From positions 1-64,000 of the forward strand of contig JAJKFH010003303.1 of assembly GCA_023333565.1 (NCBI GenBank): 64,000 nt of DNA, given 5' to 3'. Positions 8,601-20,979 of the stretch are shown here, one piece after another. Below the pieces are notes generated by a model. That model saw only the letters and a list, made by a program, of their open reading frames with translations. It ran no database searches and had not been told where the DNA came from. This DNA comes from Puffinus mauretanicus (lineage: Eukaryota; Chordata; Aves; Procellariiformes; Procellariidae). How positions within the stretch are numbered: position 1 is the first letter of the stretch; each line of letters opens with the position of its first letter. The translations under genes and the position numbers were made by a program.

Positions 8601-11600
8601 ACTTAAAAATCTCATGTTGGGGGGCTTGGGGAAGATTAATATTTCATACTTCTACACTTTACTCATTTTGAAGTGCTAGATATTTTATGCCTGAAAGGAG
8701 AATTTCCTTGACATAGAGGTTGGGTAAAGGAGACTTAAGGGAAAGGAAGAGAAAACATCCTCCTTCTGCAAATTCTCATTCATACGATACTGAGGTGAAG
8801 GAGACTGTAATCATTAACTAGAATGCTTTTAATACAAAGATTTTTCTAAAGCCTAGAAAAAGTTTTCAGCAAACCTAGAGGAACAGAGACATTCCAAAAT
8901 ACGACAGTGTGATTTTTCTCATCACTTACAGGTACTTTTCAAGTGAAATCTGAAAACAGGAAAACTATTTGGAATACAGAGGAGGTCCCAGAAGGATCTG
9001 AATTTGATGATACCTGGGACCCTAGAGAACAGCCAGAGTAAGTGAGCTGAGACTGCCTGCATGGGCTTTACATAGCATTAATGGAAATACAGAGTTAAAC
9101 AGCACCTACTGCATTTGAGTGAAACAGCCATCTGAAAAGCTTGTGTCATGGAAGGAGAAAGGAAGGATATCGGTGTTGCATCTAAAGCAACACGTGAAGA
9201 GTGATTTTAACCTCTCCCTTGGAAACCTTCTGATCTCATAACAGAAACGTAGAGTTGGTTTTTCCCATCATAATATTACTTGCAGGTCAGATACTTGTAT
9301 AAAGTGAGATTAGGAGGGAAAGTAGGCCAGCAAAACGATTTACTACCTTTCAAATATGTCATTTGTGTGAAATACCTGTCTTTTCCCACTGCAACTGAGA
9401 TGCATTCATTTTTCATATTCATAAATTCATAAAGTACTCCAACTTATATTTGCATTTCAAAGAATTAAGCTCTTTAGCGACAAATAGTACTATGGGAAGG
9501 AAGGCTATATGAAGGCAGTTTTGAACTTTTAAATCTTGTCATTCAATCTTAGTCTGTCAAGGGACAGCCTAAAACCAGAGTCTTTTCCCTTGCTCATAGA
9601 AAAACAATAACAAAAACGTTCTTGAAATAGAAACAATCAGGCATGTTAGCTGTAGTTTGTAGAGATCAGAAAGCCTTCAGGGTCAATCCACAAAGCAGCC
9701 TTTGCATTTCTAATCATTGTGTTCTGATGCCATATCCTGGAGTGCTAAACGCTGGACAGATGGACTGAAGCCCATAAAGCTGCGTATTGTACGCTAGTTT
9801 GTAGTCCAGAATCCTCATTTTTCTCTGCGCATAAGTCACGCCATTAGGTGTTCAATTTCCTGATCTAAACACGGGACTGAGACCCACCTGAACTTAGACT
9901 CAGCATTTCTGAAAATGTTTTGACATTCACCTATAGCCTCACATATAGTTGTTCTTGAAACCGTCACCTGTGAGGTATAAAACCTGCTCTCTTTGTATTG
10001 TGGGCACAACAGAAGCTTTTCTCATGCCATTTTTTGACCCTTCCCCTCCATGCTGGGTAAAATGCAGTGGTTCTCTAGCACTCAAGCAATTATGAACTGT
10101 GTTGCACAGATGAAAAAAGAGTATAGGTCTTTGTAACAGTTCATCAAATTGAATCAAGAAAAATGGCCCAAAAGGAAAACAAGTGGCTAGAGAGGTGCAT
10201 CCAGAGCTATTAGACAGATTTCTCATTGACTTAGGAATTATTACATATGCATATAAACACTGGAGATATGAAAAAGTCTTTCCATACACTCTTTCACACA
10301 GCTTAGAGATGTGACTCACTCCACTTATTTTGCTCAATTCAGTAGGAGTAATGTATGTTCTAAATACAATCTTTAGTTTGTATTTGCATTCATTAAGTAT
10401 CAAGAGCAAGGGAGTACATGATTCTACATTTTGTAGATGTGGAGGGGTAGAAAATAAATGTTGGCCGAATGCAAAAGAATTAAAATTTGACAAAAGAGTG
10501 TTATGCTGCAAGAATATGTTGAATGACAGAACAGAACACATGTAATTGCGACAGCGTCCTTTTCAAATCCGTTTCCCAAGAGTTTGTGGTGTTTGACTAG
10601 TTGATAAGTATTATATTCACTTAGGATGCATTTCCTGATCCTGCAGAGGCTGGTTAGTGAAGTAGAGGCAGCAAAGTGAGTGCCCTGGAAGGTGGAGTGA
10701 ATGATCTTCACCTGTTTTCTAGCTAACTCAGTCATGGCTCTGAAGAGAAACCCAGTGCAGATGGGTTGAAGATGTGAAGGGAGACTGAAAAGGAGGAGTG
10801 ACAATGCGATGAGGATATTTATGGTCCTCTGAGAAATACAGTCTCCTTTAGTCTCCTACCCCTTCTCCGGTATTATTAGGCAACTACTTCTCTTTCTCAG
10901 GTATCAGATTTTATTCAAACAGTGTGTGGGAACAGAGGACGTCTTCTTTGCGATGAGCAGGAAAGACCCCTCCACAGCCTGCTGTGAAGATATGGTGGTG
11001 AGCTGAACCTGTATCTCCATCCCTTCTTTGTGCTTTTTCTCTGCCCCTTTCAATCTTGTCACCTTCTTGAATGTAAACACCAAGCTGTATTGCTGCCTTT
11101 GATCTCCTGTAGGATTTTCTTGTAGTTCTTCAAGCACTTGTAGATGATATTTACACTTGCTAGCCTGAGGAAATCATATGTATCTCCTCAAGGACCTAGT
11201 GTACTCAAGAGAATCTGTGCAAATGCATATGCCAGATAGAGACTTGAGGGAAATAAAAAGTACCTCTAAGATGAAGTTTCATCTTGGACACAATTTTGGA
11301 GGGGAGAGGGGCTGGGAAGGAGATGGTTTTCATCTGCCTGCATTTATTACAAGGTATGAGAGTTAGCAGAATGCTATCAATAGTGACAGTCTTTAAAGTT
11401 ACAGATATCAGATCCTGTCCCATTATTATATGATCAAAGACCTCCCTGCTTTCTGAACTTCAGGACAGGTGGAACTGCTGTGCAATTTTTCTAGTAGAAG
11501 CGTGCTGTCCTTGGAATGCACAAAGCCAGGGGGTTTTGCTGGATGTAGAATACCTGTCAAGTACATTATCAGCTCCGGATTTTGAAGAAAATAGGATATG

Positions 11601-14382
11601 AATACACATCACTAAGCTATTGAAAGCAATGATTAGCACTGTCATATTTTCTCTAATACAAATTACTTACTCAGAATGTTGCTCTTTGACACTAGCATCA
11701 AAATATTCATGAAGATGAGGTCTTTTATGGTTTGTAGGGCTACATATCTAATCACAGCTTTACCTCTGACCGTCATTTCAGATTAAAATCAAGCTCCCAG
11801 AGACAAAGTACGCAGACATCACATTAGATATCCAGGACAAGGTTCTTGACCTTCGAACTCCCAAAAAGTAAGTGAAACACAATTGATAGAAGTACAGTTA
11901 ATATCTTGTTTGAAAGGCGGTTTTGAAAGGAGCATTCCACAACTGAACGCTGTGTGGAAAGCAAAGCTAAAGATGATGATCGGATTATTAAATGCACATG
12001 AGAAATAGGTATAGACAAAACCAACCCTAGTCCATCCGTAGCTGTATAGTGTGCTAGCTTTGAATCTGTGATACTGTTCTAGCAAAAACAGCTTTAAGAC
12101 AGATTTTGGCTACTTAAACAGCAAGGCTTCAAGGGCCCAAAATGTCTGGCAAAAAACTGCCCACGGTCTTGAAAGACTTCTCAAGAGTTTGCTTTCTAAA
12201 TACTAATTTGTACAAATATATAACTGAAGATGGTCAAAAATGTGCAGATACATATTCAGAAGTTGAAAGCCAAATTGTGAACATATCCAGGCATGGGTGC
12301 AGAGATGGAAATGTTATAAGGTTTCCCTAAAGAGATTTCCTTTGAGTTCTTTTTTTTTATAGGGCTATTTCAAACCTACAAAAATAATCAACTGACTGAT
12401 ATACTCTGCCTTTTCAGTCTTCCTCCATATTTCCCTCAGTGTGCAATTGCCCTGCCTGAGATTTCCAGATAATTCCCATGTCTGTTTTGCTTTAAGTCCT
12501 TCTTCACAATAGAGTGCTTTCATAAAAAAGCTTAATCCTCTCTGGGCTGACTTGCTACATTGAATGGGATGTGGGAAGATCCATATGTGAATAGCTTCCT
12601 GCAAATAAATTCAAGGTGCAGGCCATGGAATAAGTTCTGTCCCTAGTGGACTAACTATAGAAAACCACCTTTCTCACAGACAAAACCAGGCTGAGTTGGT
12701 TACCCCCTGCTTGGATTTAACCCAAAGACACAAGAGGAATGGAAGAATGTTTGGAAGTGGTAGCTCTGAAACTGGAAAATCAGGAGGAATAATTGTTCAG
12801 CTAATGACTTGCAGAACCTATAGTAGTAAAACAGGTAGCTTAATGGAATACTGCAGATGTAGGAAAACCTCAGCATTCCTTTTCTTTTGCAATTCTATCT
12901 TTTTGGTGACTCAGGTCTGCCGTTATCTTCTTAGTATCCAGCTGACTCTAGTCACAAGCCTAGCAAATAAAAAGTTTGCTGTAAATCTAATGGTTGCTTG
13001 GGTACAGCCTGAGCCAGTGCTGCTTTCACAAATAAAAGTGCAAGTCGTCTCAAGTTCTACACACTGAAAAACACTGTACTGTCACAGGTGTGTAGGAGGG
13101 CTCAAAGCAACTGTTTCTAACTCTGTAGTCCTGGGGCTGATTCTAAGCCAAGCTGATTTTAAGGACTCCTCCAAATTGCAGCAAATGGCTGCCTTCAGTA
13201 GGTGTGGTGCAAAGGTGTTTTGATTGTACCTTTTTCAGCCATGGCTCCTACGAGACAGCTGAAAAGGTCTGAAAAAGAATCAGCATGACTTAAACCTCAA
13301 TTTAAAGTAATCCCCCTCTATGCTACCATGTTGTCATGTTGGGCTTTATAGAGTTTGGCTGGGCAGATCTCTCGATTCTAAGGTGTCCTTAATTCTGTTT
13401 GCACTGTCAATAGAGTGGAGGTCCAAGACTGGCCCATCATTCGTATTGTTAATATATAAGCCTGGGATAAGAGGGGAAAGAGTCCAGATTCTGCATGAGC
13501 AAGTAAGTTTGAACTATTGTCAATGAGAAGAGTTGAATGGGTCCAGACTGAGACATCCTCGTGAGGAGATAAACCGGAAGGGTTGTCAGCTATTCCAGAA
13601 AAAGCTGTATGTCTAACATAGCAAGGGACTGTGGAATAGTTCCTGAGTCCAAGATCCAGCCTTTCTTTGTGTATTATGTGCCTGAGCCACAGGTAGGGGA
13701 TCACTGAATTAATCTTCAAAGTATGTTAAAATCCCAGCAACTTCGTAATTGTAAGTCCATTCTCATACCTGAACTGTGCTTTACAGTGTAGACATATCCT
13801 TTGTGAAACTGGACTGGCCAGAATCTCTAATCAGGCTGCACCACTTATTTCTTTTTACTAGAGAAGACAAACTCCTGAAGACACATTCAGGCTTTAAGCA
13901 TTATTCAGATTTTTACCACCAGGAGAGCATTATCAATGCAGCTCCTCCTTCCTCTGCATTTAAAATGCAGCACTGTGCAAAAGCAAGAACAGTGGAGAAA
14001 GTCCACAATCCATCATTGGAAACGGTTGTCATAGCCACAGTCGAAAGAAAGGAATAGTGCTGGAAGTATTTCAGGGCCTGTATAGCTGTGCACCAGGTAT
14101 TGCGGGAACCCCACAACCTATCATGAGAACAAGATATACTGAAAGAACATTCCTTGGTATGCTGATTGGTGAATTGCAAGAGTAACTTGCAATGCCATCT
14201 CAATTGCTCACTCAGTCTGAGACATTGAAATTCACTGTGTCCTCTTTTACAGGAAGCTGCTGCTGCACCTCCCCTACTGTGTAGACAGCAAGAATGGTAA
14301 AGCTCGTTTTCTCTCTGAAGAGGAGACCTTGGAAGTCACCTTGAGAGTATCAAGGAAGTTTGATTTCATAAATTTTCTCTGA
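5578..14382 (+). CDS. DNAAF6: Dynein axonemal assembly factor 6 (PIH1D3), complete in six coding exons
   Basis: DNAAF6 is a cytoplasmic PIH-family co-chaperone that works with HSP90/HSP70 and other DNAAFs to preassemble axonemal dynein arms for motile cilia and sperm tails. Coding exons are 5578-5667, 7370-7433, 8932-9037, 10901-10997, 11782-11867 and 14253-14382. Together they give 573 nt, or 190 residues and a stop. All introns are GT-AG and the phases join. The product matches human DNAAF6 (214 residues) along its length: SLQFLAKLL and an acidic run, PGTIGPVK, IWNTEEVPEGSEFDD, YQILFKQCVGTEDVF, IKIKLPETKYADI, VLDLRTPKKLLLHLP, and the end EETLEVTLRVSRKFDFINFL. The C-terminal half (about 88-190) is the CS/p23-like PIH1 domain. 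The start has GATATGG context and lacks the 24-residue repetitive N-terminus of the human protein. Confidence 0.95.
5668..7369 (+). other. DNAAF6 intron after the first coding exon
   Basis: 1.7 kb of AT-rich intron. It contains no recognisable repeat or coding segment. The short intron 5098-5558 before the start exon is similarly plain. Confidence 0.75.
7370..7433 (+). CDS. DNAAF6: DNAAF6 coding exon 2
   Basis: 64-nt exon after a TTTTTTGCAG acceptor, with donor GTAAGG. It encodes PHCSVRAMTPGTIGPVKKET and the first base of the glycine that follows one more threonine. The MTPGTIGP core matches human MGPGNIGP. Confidence 0.92.
7677..8143 (+). pseudogene. Two overlapping open frames of unknown origin inside DNAAF6 intron 2
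   Basis: Frame A starts with ATG at 7677 and stops at 7809-7811; it includes ITEEQKALHKYSNGIVNGHL. Frame B is open from 7775 to a stop at 8141-8143 and includes YDIPPKVSQPYLDHTWEEIE and NRPRDVFQLFSFL. The two overlap as they would if one base had been lost or gained near 7780-7810, so they could be the remains of one coding segment of about 150 codons, for example a decayed retrocopy. I do not recognise any protein family. Open frames of this size also arise by chance in introns totalling several kilobases, so this may be nothing. Confidence 0.2.
8035..8066 (+). repeat. 32-base direct repeat, copy 1
   Basis: The 32 bases start TGATGCCATATCCTGGAGTG and end CTAAACGCTGGA. They are identical to 9725-9756. 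Flanking bases on both sides differ. Copy 1 lies inside open frame B of intron 2. Confidence 0.85.
8932..9037 (+). CDS. DNAAF6: DNAAF6 coding exon 3
   Basis: 106-nt exon between acceptor CACTTACAG and donor GTAAGT. It carries IWNTEEVPEGSEFDDTWDPR, nearly the same as human [20 protein letters not shown]. This is a conserved acidic motif in front of the CS-like domain. Confidence 0.95.
9038..10900 (+). other. DNAAF6 intron 3
   Basis: 1.9 kb of AT-rich intron. Its notable content is the second copy of the 32-base repeat (9725-9756) and a 200-codon minus-strand open frame (9939-10541), which I regard as chance. Confidence 0.75.
9725..9756 (+). repeat. 32-base direct repeat, copy 2
   Basis: A perfect copy of 8035-8066, 1690 bases downstream in the next DNAAF6 intron. 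No similarity is visible to either side, so this is a short exact duplication and not the edge of an obvious longer repeat. Confidence 0.85.
10901..10997 (+). CDS. DNAAF6: DNAAF6 coding exon 4
   Basis: 97-nt exon after TCTTTCTCAG, with donor GTGAGC. It encodes YQILFKQCVGTEDVFFAMSR and then KDPSTACCEDMV, the first strands of the CS-like domain. Human reads YEIIFRQQVGTEDIFLGLS followed by KKDSSTGCC. Confidence 0.95.
10998..14252 (+). other. DNAAF6 introns 4 and 5 (10998-11781 and 11868-14252)
   Basis: Both are AT-rich, with good splice signals at the ends. I see no repeat, RNA gene or coding remnant in them. Confidence 0.75.
11782..11867 (+). CDS. DNAAF6: DNAAF6 coding exon 5
   Basis: 86-nt exon after CATTTCAG, with donor GTAAGT. 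It encodes IKIKLPETKYADITLDIQDK and VLDLRTPKK. The LDLRTP motif is identical in human DNAAF6 and typical of PIH1-family CS domains. Confidence 0.96.
14253..14382 (+). CDS. DNAAF6: DNAAF6 last coding exon and stop
   Basis: The acceptor CTCTTTTACAG precedes 14253. It encodes LLLHLPYCVDSKNGKARFL and then SEEETLEVTLRVSRKFDFIN ending FL, with a TGA stop at 14380-14382. Human ends [20 protein letters not shown] followed by F, so length and end point agree. Confidence 0.95.
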
Positions 14383-14998
14383 TGGATAGAGAAATAGAGA
14401 AGTTTGCAAAAAGTAATCTCTTAGTTTGAAGTCTTCTTGAAACCTAACTGGTCATGAAATAGTAGATTGTTTCCCTTGAAGAGTCCAGGGGGAATATCCC
14501 TGGAGAAATTGAATGAGTCAGGAGGAACATAGCACCCATAAGTTCTATAAGCTGAGGCTATCCAGCTCTTGCACTGCTCTGGTTAACGTTTTGCTTCCTT
14601 CAGTCTGATACAGGCTCTGTGAATCAGAAAATAGCAGATTACAATTCTGTAAGCCAGAGAAAGTCTTTTTGTGGCTATGGCTGATAAGCAGCACAATGAC
14701 GCTCTGATCAATGAGTCTGGTGCTTAGTTACTGTTGCAAGACCTTCAAGTGGTAATATTCTTGCTTCGACTGGGGCCAGTTCAGAATCTCCTCTTAGATA
14801 CTTCTTAATGAGAAGATCAAAGCTCTTCAGGAATCCATATCCACATCTGAGGCTTCTTTACAGTGGCAGAACAAGGTAACCAACTATAGTTGGATTGTTG
14901 AACAGCTCAGCTCCTTTGAACAATTTTTGATAAGGTATGGTTCAGTGTCATCTATTCACCTGCTGTCCCTCCAGCTATTTTTCTGATCTTTCTTGATT

Positions 14999-15004
14999 AA
15001 TAAA
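14999..15004 (+). terminator. Candidate DNAAF6 polyadenylation signal
   Basis: AATAAA lies about 620 bases after the DNAAF6 stop and is followed within 30 bases by the GT-rich stretch TGTGTTCT. It is the first canonical hexamer I noticed downstream. The 3' untranslated region would then be 14383 to about 15025. Confidence 0.5.
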
Positions 15005-15024
15005 ATAATGTGTTCTAATGAACA

Positions 15025-18000
15025 GTTCCAGTTACCTTTCACTCTGCCTTCTCTATATTATGTCCCAAGAGACTTCCTAAAAGTGAGATAAGAGGAATTT
15101 TGCATAACAAAGCATCACTTAAAGGGCTGAAATGCGGCAAAAGCTTTTCTTTGGCCTTCAGGTTCAATCTAGAATTACAGAGATGGGTAACCAAAATGTT
15201 TCTCTTACTAGCTGCTGGGCAAATATATTCGTTTAACATTGTTAATCATGCAGGAAACAAAGGTATTTGCTCAATGGAGAGGACAAGTGTGGCCTTGCAT
15301 GTTGATGGTACATTTAACCAAAAGCTTGTAAGCACTTTAAAAACAAAATGGCTTGGGTCCTGCACTCTTCTGGTGTAGAAGTAGGGGAAGATAATTGATG
15401 AGCTAGCTTGCAGGCAGTACCCATGTAGTTAAATTTGTGGCAGGCTGTAATGAGAAGATGAATTCTCCATGATGGATTGAAGATACTGACAGTGAGTTTC
15501 CAGGTATATTTTTTGTTTTGTCAGGAATTTTCAGAATTCACAGTATGTTTGTAATGTACTGCATTATAACTCTAGGACAAATTAAGCTGGTGTCTGGACC
15601 AGCTTCAACCAGTGGTTTCAACCACTTCCCTTAAAAGTGGACCCATTGCTTGGGTCAGAATAATACTACCCAACCTCTGCTTTAGTGTTAATGCACTAGA
15701 AAGCAGATTATGATTCATCACAAGCTATCGAATACGCTGATAACACTAAGGGGCTACTCCAATTTGTATTTGCTGAAGTTTCCATAAATTGCATTTGAAC
15801 GTCTCTTATTCCTACTCTACAAAGCTGTGGTGGAGGGGAACAATGCAGATGTATGAAAAGGCTGAGATCATTCCTCCTGACTCAGTTTGTACTGTCTGTG
15901 GTTGCCAAGAAGTTACAGTAAGGCTGTTTCTTGGAAAAAATCTTTGTGGTCCCTAGGCAATATGCTGCTTCATTTTTGCATCTCTTATACAGATTACAAG
16001 AAAAGTGGAAGATTGACCTGTATTTATACACATGTGATGATAACATTTGACCAAATTCATTCAGTAAATCCATGGCAAAGCAGAGTATAACTCTACTCTT
16101 CTGAGCCCTATTCTGGTGCTCTATCCATAAGGTAATGTTGCCTTTATAGTTGGCAGTAGTAATTTACTAAGCCTTAAATCATCAAGTTCTGCTTAATTTA
16201 ATGTCAATGTTTGATACTGAAAACAACGATGAGTTTGGCTCATTGTGCCTCTCTCCGGGATTTTAGTTTCCTATGGAAATGAGCATATGCCACATTGGTA
16301 CCCATGTCCTATTTTCTTCCCAAATATTCTTTAACTTGGGCGTATTTTATCTGCATTCAAGAGACAAAAATCTGAGGTAAGTATAAGAAAGCTGGCTGCT
16401 GAATAGAAAAAGGAAATACAAATTAATACTGCCTAAGGGGGAAGTTCTAGCGTGATTTCTTGCAACTGTGGCCAGTCACGCTGTACACCCATACTCCAGG
16501 CTACCGTAGGTCATCCACACCACTCCATGAGGGGAAGCTGGCAAGTTGGTGACATAGCAGGATAGGGAAGGTATTGCAGGGAAAGGGAGATATGCTGGCA
16601 GGGGGAAGCTGAAATCACAGTGTTAGGGTATATGAACACGGGACAAACTCATAGGAAGCCAGGCTTCGTATTTTCCACTGCTCAAAAGGACAAGCTCTAC
16701 TGCTGTTTTCAATAGAGTAGAAACAATGGTCTGGGGGTGGGCAATTTGCTGTTCTGATTGGGTCCTGAATTCACTATCACCACCTGCAGATCCTCTCACA
16801 TTTTTACTTTCTTCCTATCGAGGAGACAGAGGCTGCCCTAGTCAAAAGGTTGGTTGTTTTTTTTTTTTCCATAGTCATCCCAAGAGGAAACGGGACAAAA
16901 GGACATGCAGGCTGCCAAGCTTCCCAGAAATCTGGGGGCTACTGCCAGCTACAAGAGAGTTAACTTTTATGCAAGGGCTTGAAAGCAGTTTTGCTTTGCT
17001 GAACTAGCACTGGCAGAAATCCTTTTGAAGGGGATACAAAACCCCCTTTGCCTCTGAACGTCAAAGCTGTTGCCTAAGTACCTCTCCAACACCTGCAGGC
17101 ATCTTAATTAATCAAAATAATGAGCCCAGTTAAACAACCCAGCCATTAAGCCCCAGCCATTAAGCATCATCAAGCTTTATTTGGTTCCCTAAGAAACATC
17201 TTGATTAAATGTATTGCAGTTAAGTAGAGGGTACTGTAGCTGTGGAAATGAGATCGAGGCTGTTTACAGTAGTATCCCAATAAAATGCAGGTTGGCATCT
17301 CGCCTTGTTCATGCATTCTGTCCTCCAGTTGTGGTGGCAGAGCCACCATTCCCATTTTGACTTGTTCCTGCCTTCTGTCAGAATTGTGGTGGTGTGCTAA
17401 AGTACACAGCCCAGCTTGCTCTGTGTGTTTCACCTCTCTTCATATTCCCCTTTGTCCACATACTGACCTTCTGAGGCAAAGATACTTTCCTCGTTCTACA
17501 GCCTGAGAAAGAGAAAACCCAGAAGAGTTGCTCCATATAAACACCTGAGACAGAGCAAAAACTTACATTTAGATTTTTCGCTTAAACCTGCAGTCTAGCT
17601 TCTGGGCTGCTCTCATTCCCATCTTCCTCCAGGTCTGTTATTAGTATCATCATATACCCCTTGTATTTGCTTTAAAAGGAAGGTTACTTCATTTTTCTGT
17701 TGTTCAGTTTAAAGTTTGTATCCAAAATTTCTGTGTACTTCTTTCATTGTGTGAAACACTGCTTTATCGGTATCTGCTTCCCTCCGGATAAAGTTTATCA
17801 TCTAAAATAACTAAGCTGTATCTCTGTGTACAGAAAGATCTCTCGCCTACAGAGTAAGGAAGGAGACCAGAGTGGTATTGCTTCTGTCTTTCTCATCTAA
17901 CCTTGGGCTCTGACGCTCAGTGCATGAGACTGGACTCCTGTAGGCAAAATGGAGCTCTGCAGCATCCCTTGCAGGCTGCGGTGCACACTGACACTCAGAG

Positions 18001-20979
18001 CAGTGCGAATACACAAAGGAAACTCTCAGTGAAGTAACCTCTGTCCCCAAGGCCTCCCAGATTTTCTCATTCAGGTAGCAGGTGTCTGCTTTTAGCAGTA
18101 TCTACTCTGGATGTTTGGCAGCATGGGCTACCGGATATACAGCAAAACAGACCGATGGGCAGGGGCACGCACCAATGCTAAGCCATGCAGGCAGCACCTC
18201 GAATATGTCCAGCAGGCTCACTGCGCGCTTACATATCCATTGCTTGTGCATCTCCTCATGCTGGAGCAGGTGCCTTTGAACCTGCTGGTGTTGGCAGACC
18301 TTCACCCTCTTCTCTGCAGCACCTGCAGCTTGGATTCATTTCTGGTTTTGTTATGGGTTATGGGCAGTGTATGAAGGCTGGAGTGTCAGTGTGACTTAGC
18401 TGGATGTATGGCCCTTAGCCAGCAGCAACTGTCAGAACTATAACAAGCTTCTGGAGGGAACCTGAGGTGGTAAGAGGAGCTACAGGAGGTCACAGGAAAA
18501 CACTGAAAATGCCACCCCAGCCCCAAGTACCACTTGCATCGTGATTTGCCTTTAGTAACTTGCTGCCAGATCTGGATGATAGTGTATCTGTGGAGCTGCT
18601 TGGAGGGCAGTGACTAATGTGCGTGAAGGTGTTGCAGGCCATCGCTGATGTGTGTGGTGGAGAGCTGGGCAGGGCTCTGAGCCTTGGTACAGAGAGCACC
18701 AGCGGGGCTGGAGGGTGCAGGCAGAGCTATATGGGAATTCAGGGCTAGGGGTGTAGGGGGTCACGTAGGACTGGAGCTGTGTTGTAAGGCAGTAAGCGAC
18801 AAGCTAAATGGTGTGTGTGGTGACGGAGTGAGACAGTGAAAATGGGGGAGTGATGTGCATTGGGCAAAAGCACAACTGGGAGGAGAAAGAAATTATCAAA
18901 GTTTCTTTAAAACCACTGTGCTGAAGGGAAAGGTCAGAGCAGATGGTTGATCACCCTAAGGTCAGGACAGATGAGATACCTTTGTTAGAATGTCACCAGT
19001 GCTGGAAATCCTGTGCCAAAAGAAGCTGTGGAAAGGGGATTGTGCCTGGAATAGCTATAAGGTCTCCAAGAGGACCTGAGTGCTAAGGTCATGTAGATCC
19101 ATTGATCTGGGAACCCTGCCTCACTCCAGGGGTCAGCCCAAGGTGGCACATGGCAATTACTTTTATCAACAATGGATGAAAGGGGAATTGGTGTGGGAGA
19201 AGTGGGAAATGTGACTGCAGTTCATGAACCCTCTCAAATGCTTACAACATCCTGACTCTTTGCATTGTCCTTGCTGCACCTGTTTCTGGGTAAGCAGAGT
19301 TAGTGTGTGAAGTGCCTGGGTGACAGATTGCTGTGCCCTGGCCTGGAACAGTGGATTTCACATCTAGTTTTAGGCCCACACGCATATGCATTCTTGCCTC
19401 TATCCCTTTCCTTATTTAGAGCAAGCCTGGTTTATTTAAAAAAACAACAACAACCAAACAAACAAAAAAAACAAACAAAAACCAACCAATCAACCAAAAA
19501 AACACAAGAAAAGAAGCCTTTGCTCTAAGAACAGTAGGTAAATAGGTAAATGAGGGGATTAGAGTTGTTCTTATTCTGCAGCAAGGTGCTACCTTCAGAC
19601 CGGGGCTGGGCATCTCTTGGATGAAGAGAATCATCTAGAAAGATCCTGCAAGATTGTCCTGAACTAGTGCTTATATGAGAGAGATGAAGGTGATCAACTG
19701 TTTGCTGTGATATGGATCCTGAATGAAGAGAATAGCTGAAGTAATACAAAATCCCATTTCTGTTGTTCTCTTTAACCATGAATTCCCCAGCTTATGCTCT
19801 GTGAGTTTATTTAAATTGGACCTCTGCTTCTATTTGGAAGTAATTTTTTTGTTTTCTTGAATAAAACATCTTTTCCAATGCTGTTGCCCCTCCCCAAGCC
19901 ACAGTCAAGCAGCATCTCAGCCTAGTTCCTTAAATCAAGAGAATTGTTTATGTCCTTGGAGGCTGGAATAACAACATCTGAAGAAAGCCATGAGACACAG
20001 CAGGAATTCATTTGTAAGTTAATGAAGGCTGTGCAGTGCAGCGCAGCGTAAGGATGATCGGAGCTGCCTGGGCAGCGTTTACCAAGCTAGATTTCTTTCT
20101 GTTGGTATTGTTCTCCCTGGAAGCATCATGGACCAGCTTAAGTACTGCTTACATATGAGTTTATTATAGTATTTCTTGGTACAAAGACGTATGCTGTGTA
20201 ATAGAGAAGTGTACATGACAAAAATAGGAGAAAGTGTGATACGGAGCAAAAGGGACAATCTACTTGCTTATATGCCCTACCAAAAGGAAAAACAAAATAA
20301 AAAGACCATCTGGGTAGTGGGGGTTTTTATGTAATAATTTGTTACCTGGAGGCAGACTAATGCTTTGGTACTCACTGGAGGGGGCAAGACTGAAATGGAG
20401 ATGGGGCTGACCCCTACACTGTGTTTCAGGCATTAGCCTGCTACGTGAAATTCACTTGGAGGAAAGTGTCCGTGATCTGCATGGGACTGAAATCAGAGCA
20501 CCTGTGGGGTGAACTACTGAGCAAGATGGGGTGATAGACTGCAGGAAGCAATCTGTTGAGCAGGTCTTTCCACTTGGCGCTTGATTTGGAGGAGTCCTGG
20601 TGGGCTCTGACCTTGTTCCTCAACTGAAGGGCATGTGGCAATTTAGAGCCCTGACCCTGAGTTCACTCCCCCGCTGGTTGCTACAGCTTTGGCAGTGGTC
20701 TTTAACTGTGCTATGTCTGCATTTTTCTATTGGAGACACTCTAACTTGCAGGACTCTCTGCTGGCCAGTTACCCGTTGTACATCGTACCTACAGGCATAG
20801 AAGGGGTGAGGGCTATGTCTTCCCTCAGAGGGATGCTGTCAAGAGATTTGTGGAGAAGGCTGCTTCTGTGATAAGCATTACACACTGTGGACACTTGAAC
20901 TGGTGGGACTTGAGGCCTCTGTACAGAGAATATCTATTGAGATCAAGTTAACTCATAGGCCTACTGTGCACCGTACCAT
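15025..20979. other. Intergenic DNA downstream of DNAAF6
   Basis: 6 kb without a recognisable gene. It holds only simple sequence: a T run at about 16857-16868 and an A-rich (CAAA)-type tract at about 19438-19505. Base composition shifts from AT-rich toward balanced across this stretch. Confidence 0.7.

Larger units (their letters stand above)
7434..8931 (+). other. DNAAF6 intron 2, with unexplained open frames
   Basis: 1.5 kb intron. It holds two overlapping open frames (7677-7811 and 7775-8143; separate entry) and the first copy of a 32-base direct repeat (8035-8066). The rest, 8150-8931, is plain AT-rich sequence. Confidence 0.7.

Noticed and set aside
9939..10541. 200-codon minus-strand frame in DNAAF6 intron 3
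   Set aside because: It is rich in Leu, Phe, Ser and Cys without any family motif. It is within the length expected for the longest chance frame over introns of this total size.
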